From the NCBI GenBank assembly GCA_030037705.1, contig JASHQE010000160.1, positions 1-36,868 on the forward strand: DNA of 36,868 nt. Direction: 5' to 3'. Both the position numbers and the translations under genes were made by a program. The stretch is from Acidobacteriaceae bacterium. GTDB taxonomy: Bacteria; Acidobacteriota; Terriglobia; Terriglobales; Acidobacteriaceae. Of this stretch, positions 15,837 through 23,761 are shown piece after piece. Position 1 is the stretch's first letter, and the number at the start of each line of letters is the position of its first letter. The notes under the pieces were generated by a model that was given only the letters and a program-made list of their open reading frames with translations, ran no database searches and had not been told where the DNA came from.

Positions 15837-16156
15837 TGGTGGTTGCTTCGCCGCTTGCGGCGCATCTTCTGGTTGCTGCGTTGCTCTTTGCCATTGGTCT
15901 TGCCGGCGCGCTTACGCGGCGCAATGCCATTCTTGTGCTCATCGGCATCGAGCTGATGCTCAATGCGGCCAACCTCAACTTCATCGCCTTCTGGCGCTAT
16001 GGACCGCATCCCGAGGCGCTGACCGGCATGATGTTTGCCATCTTCTCGATCGCCGTGGCCGCCGCCGAGGCCGCCGTGGGTTTAGGGCTCGTGATCCAAA
16101 TCTATCGCCACGCGCGCACGACCGATCTCGACCAGATGAACAGGATGAAAGGGTGA
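15836..16156 (+). CDS. nuoK: NADH-quinone oxidoreductase subunit K
   Basis: This three-helix membrane subunit has 106 residues. Both conserved membrane glutamates of the proton path are present: in 'LIGIELMLNAANLNFIAF' and in 'SIAVAAAEAAVGLGLVIQIY'. The ATG at 15836 overlaps the last base of nuoJ; a GTG one codon earlier is possible. AGAGAGGG upstream serves as RBS. Confidence 0.96.
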   Translation: MVVASPLAAHLLVAALLFAIGLAGALTRRNAILVLIGIELMLNAANLNFIAFWRYGPHPEALTGMMFAIFSIAVAAAEAAVGLGLVIQIYRHARTTDLDQMNRMKG

Positions 16157-16160
16157 GAGT

Positions 16161-18251
16161 TTGATCGAGCAAGCCGTTCCGTTTACTCCACAGCTAACGG
16201 CTTCTCCCATTGCGGAGATTCTGTGGCTGATTCCTGCCGTGCCGATGGTCGCCGCGGGCGTAATTGCGCTGCTGAAGCAACCGCGGCGCACGGCCGCAGC
16301 TACCCTGGCTATCGGTTCTCTCGGCTTCTCTCTCTTGCTGTCGCTGGTCGCATTCGGACACGTGCTCGCCGGCTGGTCAAACCAAGTTGCCGTGCGCGAG
16401 ACGGTGAACTTCACCTGGATTCAGGTGGGCGCTTCCACGGTCGATCTCGGCTGGGTGCTTGATCCGCTTTCTGCCGTGATGATGGTGATGGTGTGTTTCG
16501 TGGGTCTGCTCATCTTCATCTACTCGACCGGCTACATGGCGCACGATGAGAACTTCACGCGCTTCTTCTGCTTCCTCGCACTCTTTGCGGGCGCGATGCT
16601 CGGTGTGGTGATCGCTAATTCGCTGCTGCTGTTGTTCATGTGCTGGGAGTTGGTGGGCCTCACGTCGTATCTGCTCATTGGTTTCTGGTATCAAAAGCCT
16701 TCGGCTGCCGCGGCCGCGAAGAAGGCATTTCTTACCACGCGCGTGGGCGATATTTTTTTCCTTCTCGGCATCGTCTGGCTGTTCAACGACACGGGCACGC
16801 TGCTGTTCTATGACCACGGCGCGGGATCGATGGAAGGCTTCGCGCTCGCTGGACTGCTTAGCCATCATGTGGCCCTGGGCCTGACGGTTGCGGGTGCGAT
16901 CGGTCTGTTGATCTTTGCCGGCGCGGCGGGTAAGAGCGGCCAGTTGCCGCTCCATGTGTGGCTGCCGGATGCGATGGAAGGCCCCACGCCGGTGTCGGCG
17001 CTGATTCATGCGGCAACGATGGTGGCGGCGGGTGTGTATCTGATAGCGCGCGTGTATCCGCTGATGTCGGCGGGCATGCCGCTGATTCGAGCCGGCGCGG
17101 TGACGGGAACGACGGCTGCGCTCGCGGTGGTGACGTGGATCGGCGCAGCAACGGCCGTGTTTGCCGCGCTCATCGCAATTGCACAGAATGACATCAAGCG
17201 CATCCTCGCGTACTCGACGGTTTCGCAGCTCGGCTACATGATGGCCGGCCTTGGGTTGGGCGGCGTTGCAGTGGGCATGTTCCACCTGATCACACATGCG
17301 TTTTTCAAGGCGCTCTTGTTCCTGGGCGCGGGCTCGGTGATTCATGGCTGTTGTGACGAGCAGGATATCCGGCGCATGGGTGGCCTGAAGGTCGATATGC
17401 CGCTGACATTCATTACTTATGCGATCGGTATGCTGGCGCTGTGCGGATTTCCGCTGGTCTTCTCGGGATTCTGGTCGAAGGATGGGATTCTCGAAGCGGC
17501 GCACTCCGGGGCGATCCAGGGGCCGTTTTATTTGCTGGTCTTCGGCGCGCTGCTAACCGCGTTTTATATGACGCGCCAGGTAAGTTATGTTTTCTTCGGT
17601 TACTGGCGCGGGCATCATCCGGCGCACGAGAGTCCAGGCGTGATGACGGTGCCGCTTGCGATTCTGGCTTTCTTCGCCATTGCTCTTGGCGCGATCGGAA
17701 CGCCGGCGTGGCCATGGTTCCGCGCTTTTCTGGATGGACGCAGCGCTGCTTTCAACTGGCATGGATTCGCCGAGCCGGGGCTTGCGCTGCTAATGCTCAC
17801 TTCGTCGCTGGTGGTGTTTCTGGGCATTGGGCTCGGTATCTGGCTTTATGGAGGCAAGTCGCCCAGCCCGGAGGAGCCGGACGTGCTGGAGAAAGCAACA
17901 CCCTGGCTCTGGGCAGGTTTGCGTGACCGGCTTTATGTGGATGAGTTCTATGGTGCGACGGTGATTGCCTTTTACGGATGGTGGGCACGCGCGGCCGACT
18001 GGCTTGACCGATGGATCTGGGGCGGCATTGTCGCTGCCGTTGCAGGGTTCTTTGGGCTGTGGGCGAAGTTCAACCGGCTGCTTGATATGCATTTTGTGGA
18101 CGGTGGATTTGACAAGACCTGTGAGGAGATTGCGACCGGCGGTGGCCTGTTGGCGCGCGTACAGGGCGGCCGCGTGCAGATCTATCTCCGGATTCTGGCG
18201 ATAGCCGTGGTGGTGCTGGCCGCGATCCTCTTCTGGAGCAGCCGGGCATGA
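16161..18251 (+). CDS. nuoL: NADH-quinone oxidoreductase subunit L with extended lateral-helix region
   Basis: This distal antiporter-like proton-translocating subunit has 696 residues and starts with TTG just after nuoK. Key channel residues are present: the TM5 glutamate (E163 in 'FMCWELVGLTSYLLIGFW'), the TM7 lysine in 'GKSGQLPLHVWLPDAMEG', and 'TMVAAGVYLIARVYPL' after it. The C-terminal part contains the amphipathic lateral helix. From 'VDEFYG' (about residue 593) to the final transmembrane helix at 'QIYLRILAIAVV' there are about 85 residues. I recall about 50 for the corresponding E. coli stretch, so the lateral helix seems to be about 30 residues longer. E. coli NuoL is 613 residues in total. 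Such extension is known from complexes with an additional NuoM. The stop overlaps nuoM (ATGA). Confidence 0.96.
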   Translation: MIEQAVPFTPQLTASPIAEILWLIPAVPMVAAGVIALLKQPRRTAAATLAIGSLGFSLLLSLVAFGHVLAGWSNQVAVRETVNFTWIQVGASTVDLGWVLDPLSAVMMVMVCFVGLLIFIYSTGYMAHDENFTRFFCFLALFAGAMLGVVIANSLLLLFMCWELVGLTSYLLIGFWYQKPSAAAAAKKAFLTTRVGDIFFLLGIVWLFNDTGTLLFYDHGAGSMEGFALAGLLSHHVALGLTVAGAIGLLIFAGAAGKSGQLPLHVWLPDAMEGPTPVSALIHAATMVAAGVYLIARVYPLMSAGMPLIRAGAVTGTTAALAVVTWIGAATAVFAALIAIAQNDIKRILAYSTVSQLGYMMAGLGLGGVAVGMFHLITHAFFKALLFLGAGSVIHGCCDEQDIRRMGGLKVDMPLTFITYAIGMLALCGFPLVFSGFWSKDGILEAAHSGAIQGPFYLLVFGALLTAFYMTRQVSYVFFGYWRGHHPAHESPGVMTVPLAILAFFAIALGAIGTPAWPWFRAFLDGRSAAFNWHGFAEPGLALLMLTSSLVVFLGIGLGIWLYGGKSPSPEEPDVLEKATPWLWAGLRDRLYVDEFYGATVIAFYGWWARAADWLDRWIWGGIVAAVAGFFGLWAKFNRLLDMHFVDGGFDKTCEEIATGGGLLARVQGGRVQIYLRILAIAVVVLAAILFWSSRA

Positions 18252-19801
18252 ACGGACTGATGACCGGCGCGGAGGCCGGGTTTCCGATTCTCACGCTGCT
18301 TACTGCATTGCCGGTGGCCGGCGCGGTCATTGCGCTCTTTTCCGGCAGACATGCGCGCGGCGTGGCGCTTTTTACCGCGTTGATCAGCCTTGTGCTCGCG
18401 TTGGTTGTATGGACGCGCCTGCCCGCAGACGGAACGATGGGTATGGTCGAGCTTCATACCTGGGCTCCTTCGATCGGTGTCGAATATCACCTTGGCGTGG
18501 ACGGCTTGGGCGCGTTGATGCTGGTGCTTTCCGCAATCGTCACGCTTATGTCCGTCGACGCGGCGCATCGCGTGCATCATCAACCCGGCCTGTATTACGC
18601 GCTCGTGTTGCTGCTCCAATCCGGTCTCTTCGGTTCCTTTACGGCGCTCAATTTTTTCCACTGGTTTCTTTTCTGGGAACTGAGCCTGATTCCGGCGTTC
18701 TTTCTCATCAAGCTGTGGGGCGGGCCGAAGCGCGGTCCGGCGGCGACGCAGTTCTTTGTGTACACAATGGCTGGCTCGGTGGCGTTGCTGCTCGCGTTCC
18801 TCGCGGTGTTTCTTTCGACGGGGAGCATGGACTTCGGCCAGCTTGCGGATATGGCCGCGAACGGCACATTGGCGCAGAAGGTCACGGCGCATCTGGGTGC
18901 CGTGATGCCGTGGCTTGCAATCGGTGTGCTCGCGGGATTTGCGGTGAAGGTGCCGCTCATGCCGTTCCATACGTGGCTACCTAATGCCTACGCCGAAGCT
19001 CCTTCGCCGGTGACGATGCTGCTCACGGGAGCGATGTCGAAGATGGGCGTGTATGGCCTGTTGCGTATTGCGCTGCCGATCTTCGGACCGCAGATTGCCG
19101 CGATGCGCACGCCGCTGCTGGTACTGGCGGTCGTGACTGTCGTGATGGGCGCATGGGCCGCGGCTGCCCAGAAAGATCTGAAACGCGTTTTTGCGTACTC
19201 TTCAGTGAACCATCTCGGATATTGCCTGCTCGGCATCTTCGCGCTGGCGGTTCCGGCGGGCGGCGCCGCAGCATCGACATCGCTTGGGGCTAGCCAGGCC
19301 GCAGCGCTCAATGGCGTCATCCTGCAGATGTTCAACCACGGCATCACGGCGGCAGCGCTCTTCTGGTTTATCGCCATGATCCAGATGCGTACCGGCGGTC
19401 TGCGCGGCCTTAACGATTTCGGCGGATTGCGCAAACCTGCGCCGGTGTTTGCGGGCCTGATGGGGATCGCGTTGTTCTCTTCGCTCGGTTTGCCGGGGCT
19501 GAATGGCTTTGTCGGCGAGTTCCTTATCTTCCGCGGCGTTTTTCCTTTGTCTTGGATCAGCGCAACGGTATCGGTGCTCGGTTTGCTCGTAACGGCGGCC
19601 GTCATCTTGACTGTGATTCAAAAAGTCTTTGCCGGTCCCGTACCGGAGCGCTGGATTCAATTTCCTGATCTGCATGCAAGCGAGCGGATGGCGCTTGCAC
19701 CGGCGATCGGCCTCATGCTCCTGCTGGGCCTTGTGCCGCAGCTCATTGTGGATACTGTGAATCCGACAGTTGTGAATCTGCTGGCGCACTGGAGATTTTA
19801 A
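18248..19801 (+). CDS. nuoM: NADH-quinone oxidoreductase subunit M (first copy)
   Basis: This antiporter-like proton-translocating membrane subunit has 517 residues. All expected charged residues are visible: Glu144 in 'FLFWELSLIPAFFLIKLWG', the TM7 lysine in 'GFAVKVPLMPFHTWLP', the TM8 lysine in 'LLTGAMSKMGVYGLLR', and a Glu in 'GLPGLNGFVGEFLIFRG'. It starts by ATGA overlap with nuoL and is followed after three bases by a second, clearly different nuoM. It also has an Ala/Ser/Gly-rich loop (PAGGAAASTSLGASQAAALN) between TM9 and TM10. Confidence 0.96.
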   Translation: MNGLMTGAEAGFPILTLLTALPVAGAVIALFSGRHARGVALFTALISLVLALVVWTRLPADGTMGMVELHTWAPSIGVEYHLGVDGLGALMLVLSAIVTLMSVDAAHRVHHQPGLYYALVLLLQSGLFGSFTALNFFHWFLFWELSLIPAFFLIKLWGGPKRGPAATQFFVYTMAGSVALLLAFLAVFLSTGSMDFGQLADMAANGTLAQKVTAHLGAVMPWLAIGVLAGFAVKVPLMPFHTWLPNAYAEAPSPVTMLLTGAMSKMGVYGLLRIALPIFGPQIAAMRTPLLVLAVVTVVMGAWAAAAQKDLKRVFAYSSVNHLGYCLLGIFALAVPAGGAAASTSLGASQAAALNGVILQMFNHGITAAALFWFIAMIQMRTGGLRGLNDFGGLRKPAPVFAGLMGIALFSSLGLPGLNGFVGEFLIFRGVFPLSWISATVSVLGLLVTAAVILTVIQKVFAGPVPERWIQFPDLHASERMALAPAIGLMLLLGLVPQLIVDTVNPTVVNLLAHWRF

Positions 19802-19804
19802 AGA

Positions 19805-21310
19805 ATGGCGTGGACCATCTATATTTCGTTCGCCGGAGCGCTGCTCGAAGCATTGCTGCCGAAGGACCGGCATGGGCTGGCGCGCTGGCTGGCGCTTGCC
19901 GTGGCGCTTGCCGGACTGGTGATTGCCGTGGCCGCCTACGCCGCCGGCATGGGGCAGGGCACGACGGTGATTGCGGACGCGCTGTGGGTGCCGTCGATGG
20001 GCATTCACTACAAGCTCGCCGCAGACGGCATCAGCCGCGTGCTGGTGTTGCTCACGGGGCTGGCCTCGGTGGCCGGTGTCCTCTTCAGCTGGAACATCGA
20101 GCTGCGCACAAATCAGTTCTTTGCGTTTTATCTAGCGCTGATCGGCGGCGTGTACGGCGTCTTCCTGAGCTTCGATCTGTTCCTGCTCTTCGTCTTCTAT
20201 GAAATTGCGATCGTTCCGAAATATTTTCTGATCGCGATCTGGGGATCGACGCGGCGTGAGTACGGTGCCATGAAGCTTGCGCTGTACTCCTTCGCGGGCT
20301 CAGCCATGGTGCTGATCGGGTTGCTCGCGGCCTACGCTGCTTCGGGCAGTCATTCGACAACGCTCGCCGATCTTGCCCATGCGGGGCTGCCCGTACCCAT
20401 GCAGATGGGTCTTTTCCCGCTGGTCTTCGTCGGCTTCGCCATTCTGGCGGGCATGTGGCCCTTCCACACCTGGGCGCCGACGGGCCACGTGGCAGCGCCG
20501 ACGGCCGCATCGATGCTGCTGGCCGGCGTGGTAATGAAGCTGGGCGCCTACGGTTGCCTGCGCGTGGCGATGGGAGTCTTTCCGCGCGGGCTCGACCCAT
20601 GGGGGTTTTCGCTTCTTGGGCTTGGATCGTGGCGTGACGTCTTCGCGCTGCTGGCGGTGGTCGGCATCGTCTACGGCGCACTGGTCGCGCTGGCGCAATC
20701 GGATTTCAAGTTTGTCATCGGCTACTCGAGCGTGAGCCACATGGGCTTTGTGCTGCTCGGCCTGATGACCCTCAACCAGATCGGCTTGGATGGCGCGGTG
20801 CTGCAGATGTTCTCGCATGGCGTAATTGCGGGCCTGCTCTTCGCTATTGTGGGCCGCATTGTCTACGACCGCACCCATACGCGCCAACTGGCCGAACTTG
20901 AAACTATGCACCTCGCCAAACGGCTGCCGTTTGCCGCGTGGGCCTTCGTGATTGCCGGCATTGCGTCGATGGGGCTGCCGGGCTTTTCAGGGTTTGTCGC
21001 GGAGTTGCAGGTGCTCGTAGGCGCTTGGAACGCCAGGCCCTGGTGGACGGTTGCGGCTGGCGTCGGCGTTATCGTGGGCGTGGCGTATACGTGGCGTGCC
21101 TTGCAGAAGGCATTCTTCAGCGATCGGCTGCCCACGCCGGACGAGCATCCGAAGACCGGCTGGCACGATCTGGGCGCGATCACGTGGCCGGAGATTGCCG
21201 GCGTGGCTCTGCTGGGTATTTCCACGATCGTGGTGGGATTGTATCCGCGTATCCTGCTCGATTCGATCGAGCCGGCCGTGAAGGCGCTGCTCGCGGGAGG
21301 CGTGCAATGA
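19805..21310 (+). CDS. NADH-quinone oxidoreductase subunit M (second, divergent copy)
   Basis: This is a second antiporter-like subunit of 501 residues, directly after nuoM. It keeps Glu133 in 'LFVFYEIAIVPKYFLIAIWG', the TM8 lysine in 'SMLLAGVVMKLGAYGCLR' and the TM12 Glu in 'GLPGFSGFVAELQVLVG'. The TM7 lysine position, five residues before the P of PFHTW, is Leu214 ('FAILAGMWPFHTWAP'), whereas nuoL, the first nuoM and nuoN all have Lys there. The sequence is too different from the first NuoM for a recent tandem duplication. The call could also be NuoM2 or an Mrp-type subunit, but the position inside the operon and the NuoM-type length support a complex I subunit. It overlaps nuoN by ATGA. 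Confidence 0.92.
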   Translation: MAWTIYISFAGALLEALLPKDRHGLARWLALAVALAGLVIAVAAYAAGMGQGTTVIADALWVPSMGIHYKLAADGISRVLVLLTGLASVAGVLFSWNIELRTNQFFAFYLALIGGVYGVFLSFDLFLLFVFYEIAIVPKYFLIAIWGSTRREYGAMKLALYSFAGSAMVLIGLLAAYAASGSHSTTLADLAHAGLPVPMQMGLFPLVFVGFAILAGMWPFHTWAPTGHVAAPTAASMLLAGVVMKLGAYGCLRVAMGVFPRGLDPWGFSLLGLGSWRDVFALLAVVGIVYGALVALAQSDFKFVIGYSSVSHMGFVLLGLMTLNQIGLDGAVLQMFSHGVIAGLLFAIVGRIVYDRTHTRQLAELETMHLAKRLPFAAWAFVIAGIASMGLPGFSGFVAELQVLVGAWNARPWWTVAAGVGVIVGVAYTWRALQKAFFSDRLPTPDEHPKTGWHDLGAITWPEIAGVALLGISTIVVGLYPRILLDSIEPAVKALLAGGVQ

Positions 21311-22860
21311 ACTACGCTGACCTCTTCCGCGTCACGCTGCCGGAGACGGTGCTGGAAGTTGCGGCGCTGCTGGTGCTGTTTGCCGATCTGGGCCTGTTGC
21401 GCAAGGCCGCGCTAAAGACACGTGTGACCGCGGCCGCAGTCCTGGGCACTGTGGGCTGTGCAGTTGCCGTGTGGGCAGTCTATTACGAAGGCGCGGCAGG
21501 GTTGAGCTTTGGCCATAATCTGTTGCTTGCCGCCGGCGGATCGGCGGGCGTGGCGCAGGTCGGCATCCTTGTGCTCACGGCGATTACGCTTCTGCTGTTG
21601 ATTGACTGCGAGTTTACGCGCAATGCCGGCGAATATGTGGCGGTTATGCTTATGGCGGCGGCCGGCGGCTTGATCATTGCCGCAGCGCAGGACCTGCTCG
21701 TGATCTTCATCGGCCTCGAGCTGCTGAGCCTCGGCCTCTATGTTCTGACCGCCTTCGCAAAGAAGTCCGGCAAGAGCGCGGAAGCTGCGATGAAGTATTA
21801 TCTCTTCGGCGGCATGTCGGCGGCGTTCCTGCTGTTCGGGTTCAGTTATCTTTACGTCCTGAGCGGCTCAACTTACCTGCCCCGTGTCATCTACGGCGTT
21901 AACATTGCCGCCTTCAACGGGGGCACGCCGCTGCTCTGTGTTGCATTGGTGATGATTGCCGCGGGACTCGGCTTCAAGGTTACAGCCGTCCCGTTCCATC
22001 TTTGGGCTCCGGACACCTATGAGGGCGCACCTGCGCCCGCCGCGGCATTTATTGCATCCGTCTCGAAGGTGGCGAGCTTCGCGCTGTTCATCACCGTCAG
22101 TTATACAGCGCTCAATTACTTTAGGATCCTGATACCGGAGTTCTCTGCGCCGGGCAGTCATAGCTATGTCACACTTCGCGCCGTAAGTGGCCGGCTGCAT
22201 GAGACGCTCAGTTTTCTCTCTGGTTGGGCTTCGGTCCTGATTGTGCTCGCCGTTGCGTCGATGATCTTCGGCAATCTTGCAGCACTGGCACAGTCGAGTG
22301 TGCGACGGTTGCTGGCTTATTCCGCTATCGCTCATGCTGGCTACATCCTGCTCGGACTCGCCTACTTTTCCTGGACGAACGTGAGCGCGCAGGCAATTCT
22401 CTATTACATCCTCACCTACGGTCTTACAACGGTGGGCGCATTTGGCGTGGTTTCGGTTGTGGAGCGGGCTACGGGAAGCGACCGGATGGATGCGTTTCTC
22501 GGATTGCAGAGGCGCAATCCTCTGCTGGGCGCGATCACGCTCGTGCTCTTCCTCTCGCTCGCCGGAATTCCGCCGCTGGTTGGCTTCTGGGCCAAGTTCA
22601 ACCTGTTTGCCGCAGTGTTGGGTACCTCTCATTCCAGTACGGCGCTCGGATTGGTTGCTCTCGCGATTGCGATGAGCGCTGTGTCGCTCTACTACTATCT
22701 GCAAGTGCTCAAACGGGTGTACGTGATGCCCGCGGTAGAAGAAACGCTGGTTCGTGCGCATCCTGTAACGATGACGGTTTTGCTGCTGATTGCTCTTGCG
22801 GTTGTAGGGATGGGTTGCTTCCCGGCGTTGCTGCAGGGCTGGATTGCGAGCTTCTATTGA
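21307..22860 (+). CDS. nuoN: NADH-quinone oxidoreductase subunit N
   Basis: This antiporter-like membrane subunit, last gene of the operon, has 517 residues. Glu138 in 'IFIGLELLSLGLYVLTAF', the TM7 lysine in 'LGFKVTAVPFHLWAPDTYEG', and the TM8 region 'APAAAFIASVSKVASFAL' are as expected. The conserved 'GIPPLVGFWAKFNLFAAVL' is near the C-terminus. The ATG at 21307 overlaps the preceding stop; the same frame is open further upstream inside the second nuoM, but that extension is out-of-frame translation of nuoM. It ends 115 bases before the convergent tpiA. Confidence 0.97.
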   Translation: MNYADLFRVTLPETVLEVAALLVLFADLGLLRKAALKTRVTAAAVLGTVGCAVAVWAVYYEGAAGLSFGHNLLLAAGGSAGVAQVGILVLTAITLLLLIDCEFTRNAGEYVAVMLMAAAGGLIIAAAQDLLVIFIGLELLSLGLYVLTAFAKKSGKSAEAAMKYYLFGGMSAAFLLFGFSYLYVLSGSTYLPRVIYGVNIAAFNGGTPLLCVALVMIAAGLGFKVTAVPFHLWAPDTYEGAPAPAAAFIASVSKVASFALFITVSYTALNYFRILIPEFSAPGSHSYVTLRAVSGRLHETLSFLSGWASVLIVLAVASMIFGNLAALAQSSVRRLLAYSAIAHAGYILLGLAYFSWTNVSAQAILYYILTYGLTTVGAFGVVSVVERATGSDRMDAFLGLQRRNPLLGAITLVLFLSLAGIPPLVGFWAKFNLFAAVLGTSHSSTALGLVALAIAMSAVSLYYYLQVLKRVYVMPAVEETLVRAHPVTMTVLLLIALAVVGMGCFPALLQGWIASFY

Positions 22861-22884
22861 TAGCCCCAGTAAAGTTGGAAGAAG

Positions 22885-22930
22885 ACAAAGCCGTCCGAAG
22901 TTCTGGCCTCAGAGGGCTTTTGTTGTCTGC
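22885..22930 (+). terminator. Possible terminator between nuoN and tpiA
   Basis: ACAAAGCC (22885-22892) can pair with GGCTTTTGT (22915-22923) with one bulge, and the downstream side is T-rich (TTTTGTTGTCT). A smaller hairpin in GGCCTCAGAGGGC also precedes the T-run. The stem is imperfect, so confidence is low, but the position between convergent operons is right. Confidence 0.35.
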
Positions 22931-22975
22931 AAGCAATATACCGCTGACTTGCTGACTCGCGAACCTGCTGCTTCC

Positions 22976-23728
22976 TCAATACTTCACGATTGCGGTGAAG
23001 GAATCAGGCTTGAGGCTTGCGCCGCCAACGAGTGCGCCATCGATCTCTTCCTGGTTGAGGAGTGCGGCTGCATTATCGGGCTTGACGCTGCCGCCGTAGA
23101 GGATGCGCATGGCTGCGGCGACTGGAGCGCCGAGCAGCTTGGCCACTTCCGCGCGGATAATGCGGTGCGCGTCGGCGGCGATCTCCGGCGTGGCGGTTTT
23201 GCCGGTGCCGATGGCCCACACCGGCTCATAGGCAATGACGATGGGCACAGCAGCTTCCGGCGTGATGCCGGCAAACGCGCCGGTGACTTGCGTCTTCAAT
23301 ACACCGGCGGTCTTGCCCGCCTCACGCTCTTCGAGCACCTCGCCGATGCAGACGATGGGAACGACGCCGTGCTTGAGCGCGGTGTGCAACTTCTTATTGA
23401 CGATCTCGTCGGTTTCAGCAAAGTACTGCCGGCGTTCGGAGTGGCCGATGAGGGTGTGCGTTCCGCCCACAGCCTTCAACTGGCCGATCGAGGTTTCGCC
23501 GGTGTAAGCGCCTTCTTCGGCAAAGTGGATGTTCTGTGCGCCGACGGCGACGTTCGTGCTCTTACAGGCCGCAACCACCGTGGGCAACAGAACCGGTGAA
23601 GGAAATAAGGCAATCTCGTCCCGTGTGTGACTGGCAACGAGCGGCAAAAAAGCATCGACAAACGCTTTGGCCTCTGCAGGCGTTTTGTACATCTTCCAGT
23701 TGGCGGCGATCAGAGCTTTGCGGGGCAT
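22976..23728 (-). CDS. tpiA: Triosephosphate isomerase
   Basis: The enzyme interconverts dihydroxyacetone phosphate and glyceraldehyde 3-phosphate in glycolysis. The 250-residue cytoplasmic TIM barrel has catalytic Lys12 (AANWKMYK), His96 (LIGHSERRQ) and Glu168 (IAYEPVWAIGTGKTAT), plus the phosphate-binding 'ILYGGSVKPDNA' and 'DGALVGGASL'. The ATG at 23728 gives the standard MPRK start; an upstream TTG at 23746 is less likely. It is the last gene of the operon gap, ridA-like, pgk, tpiA, 33 bases after pgk. Confidence 0.97.
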   Translation of the reverse strand: MPRKALIAANWKMYKTPAEAKAFVDAFLPLVASHTRDEIALFPSPVLLPTVVAACKSTNVAVGAQNIHFAEEGAYTGETSIGQLKAVGGTHTLIGHSERRQYFAETDEIVNKKLHTALKHGVVPIVCIGEVLEEREAGKTAGVLKTQVTGAFAGITPEAAVPIVIAYEPVWAIGTGKTATPEIAADAHRIIRAEVAKLLGAPVAAAMRILYGGSVKPDNAAALLNQEEIDGALVGGASLKPDSFTAIVKY

Positions 23729-23761
23729 GTTGTATGCATTCCTCAATGCGACTTCTTCGAT

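Noticed and set aside
20938..21306. N-terminal extension of NuoN
   Set aside because: The extension is the second nuoM read in another frame; ATG 21307 with ATGA overlap gives the standard NuoN start.
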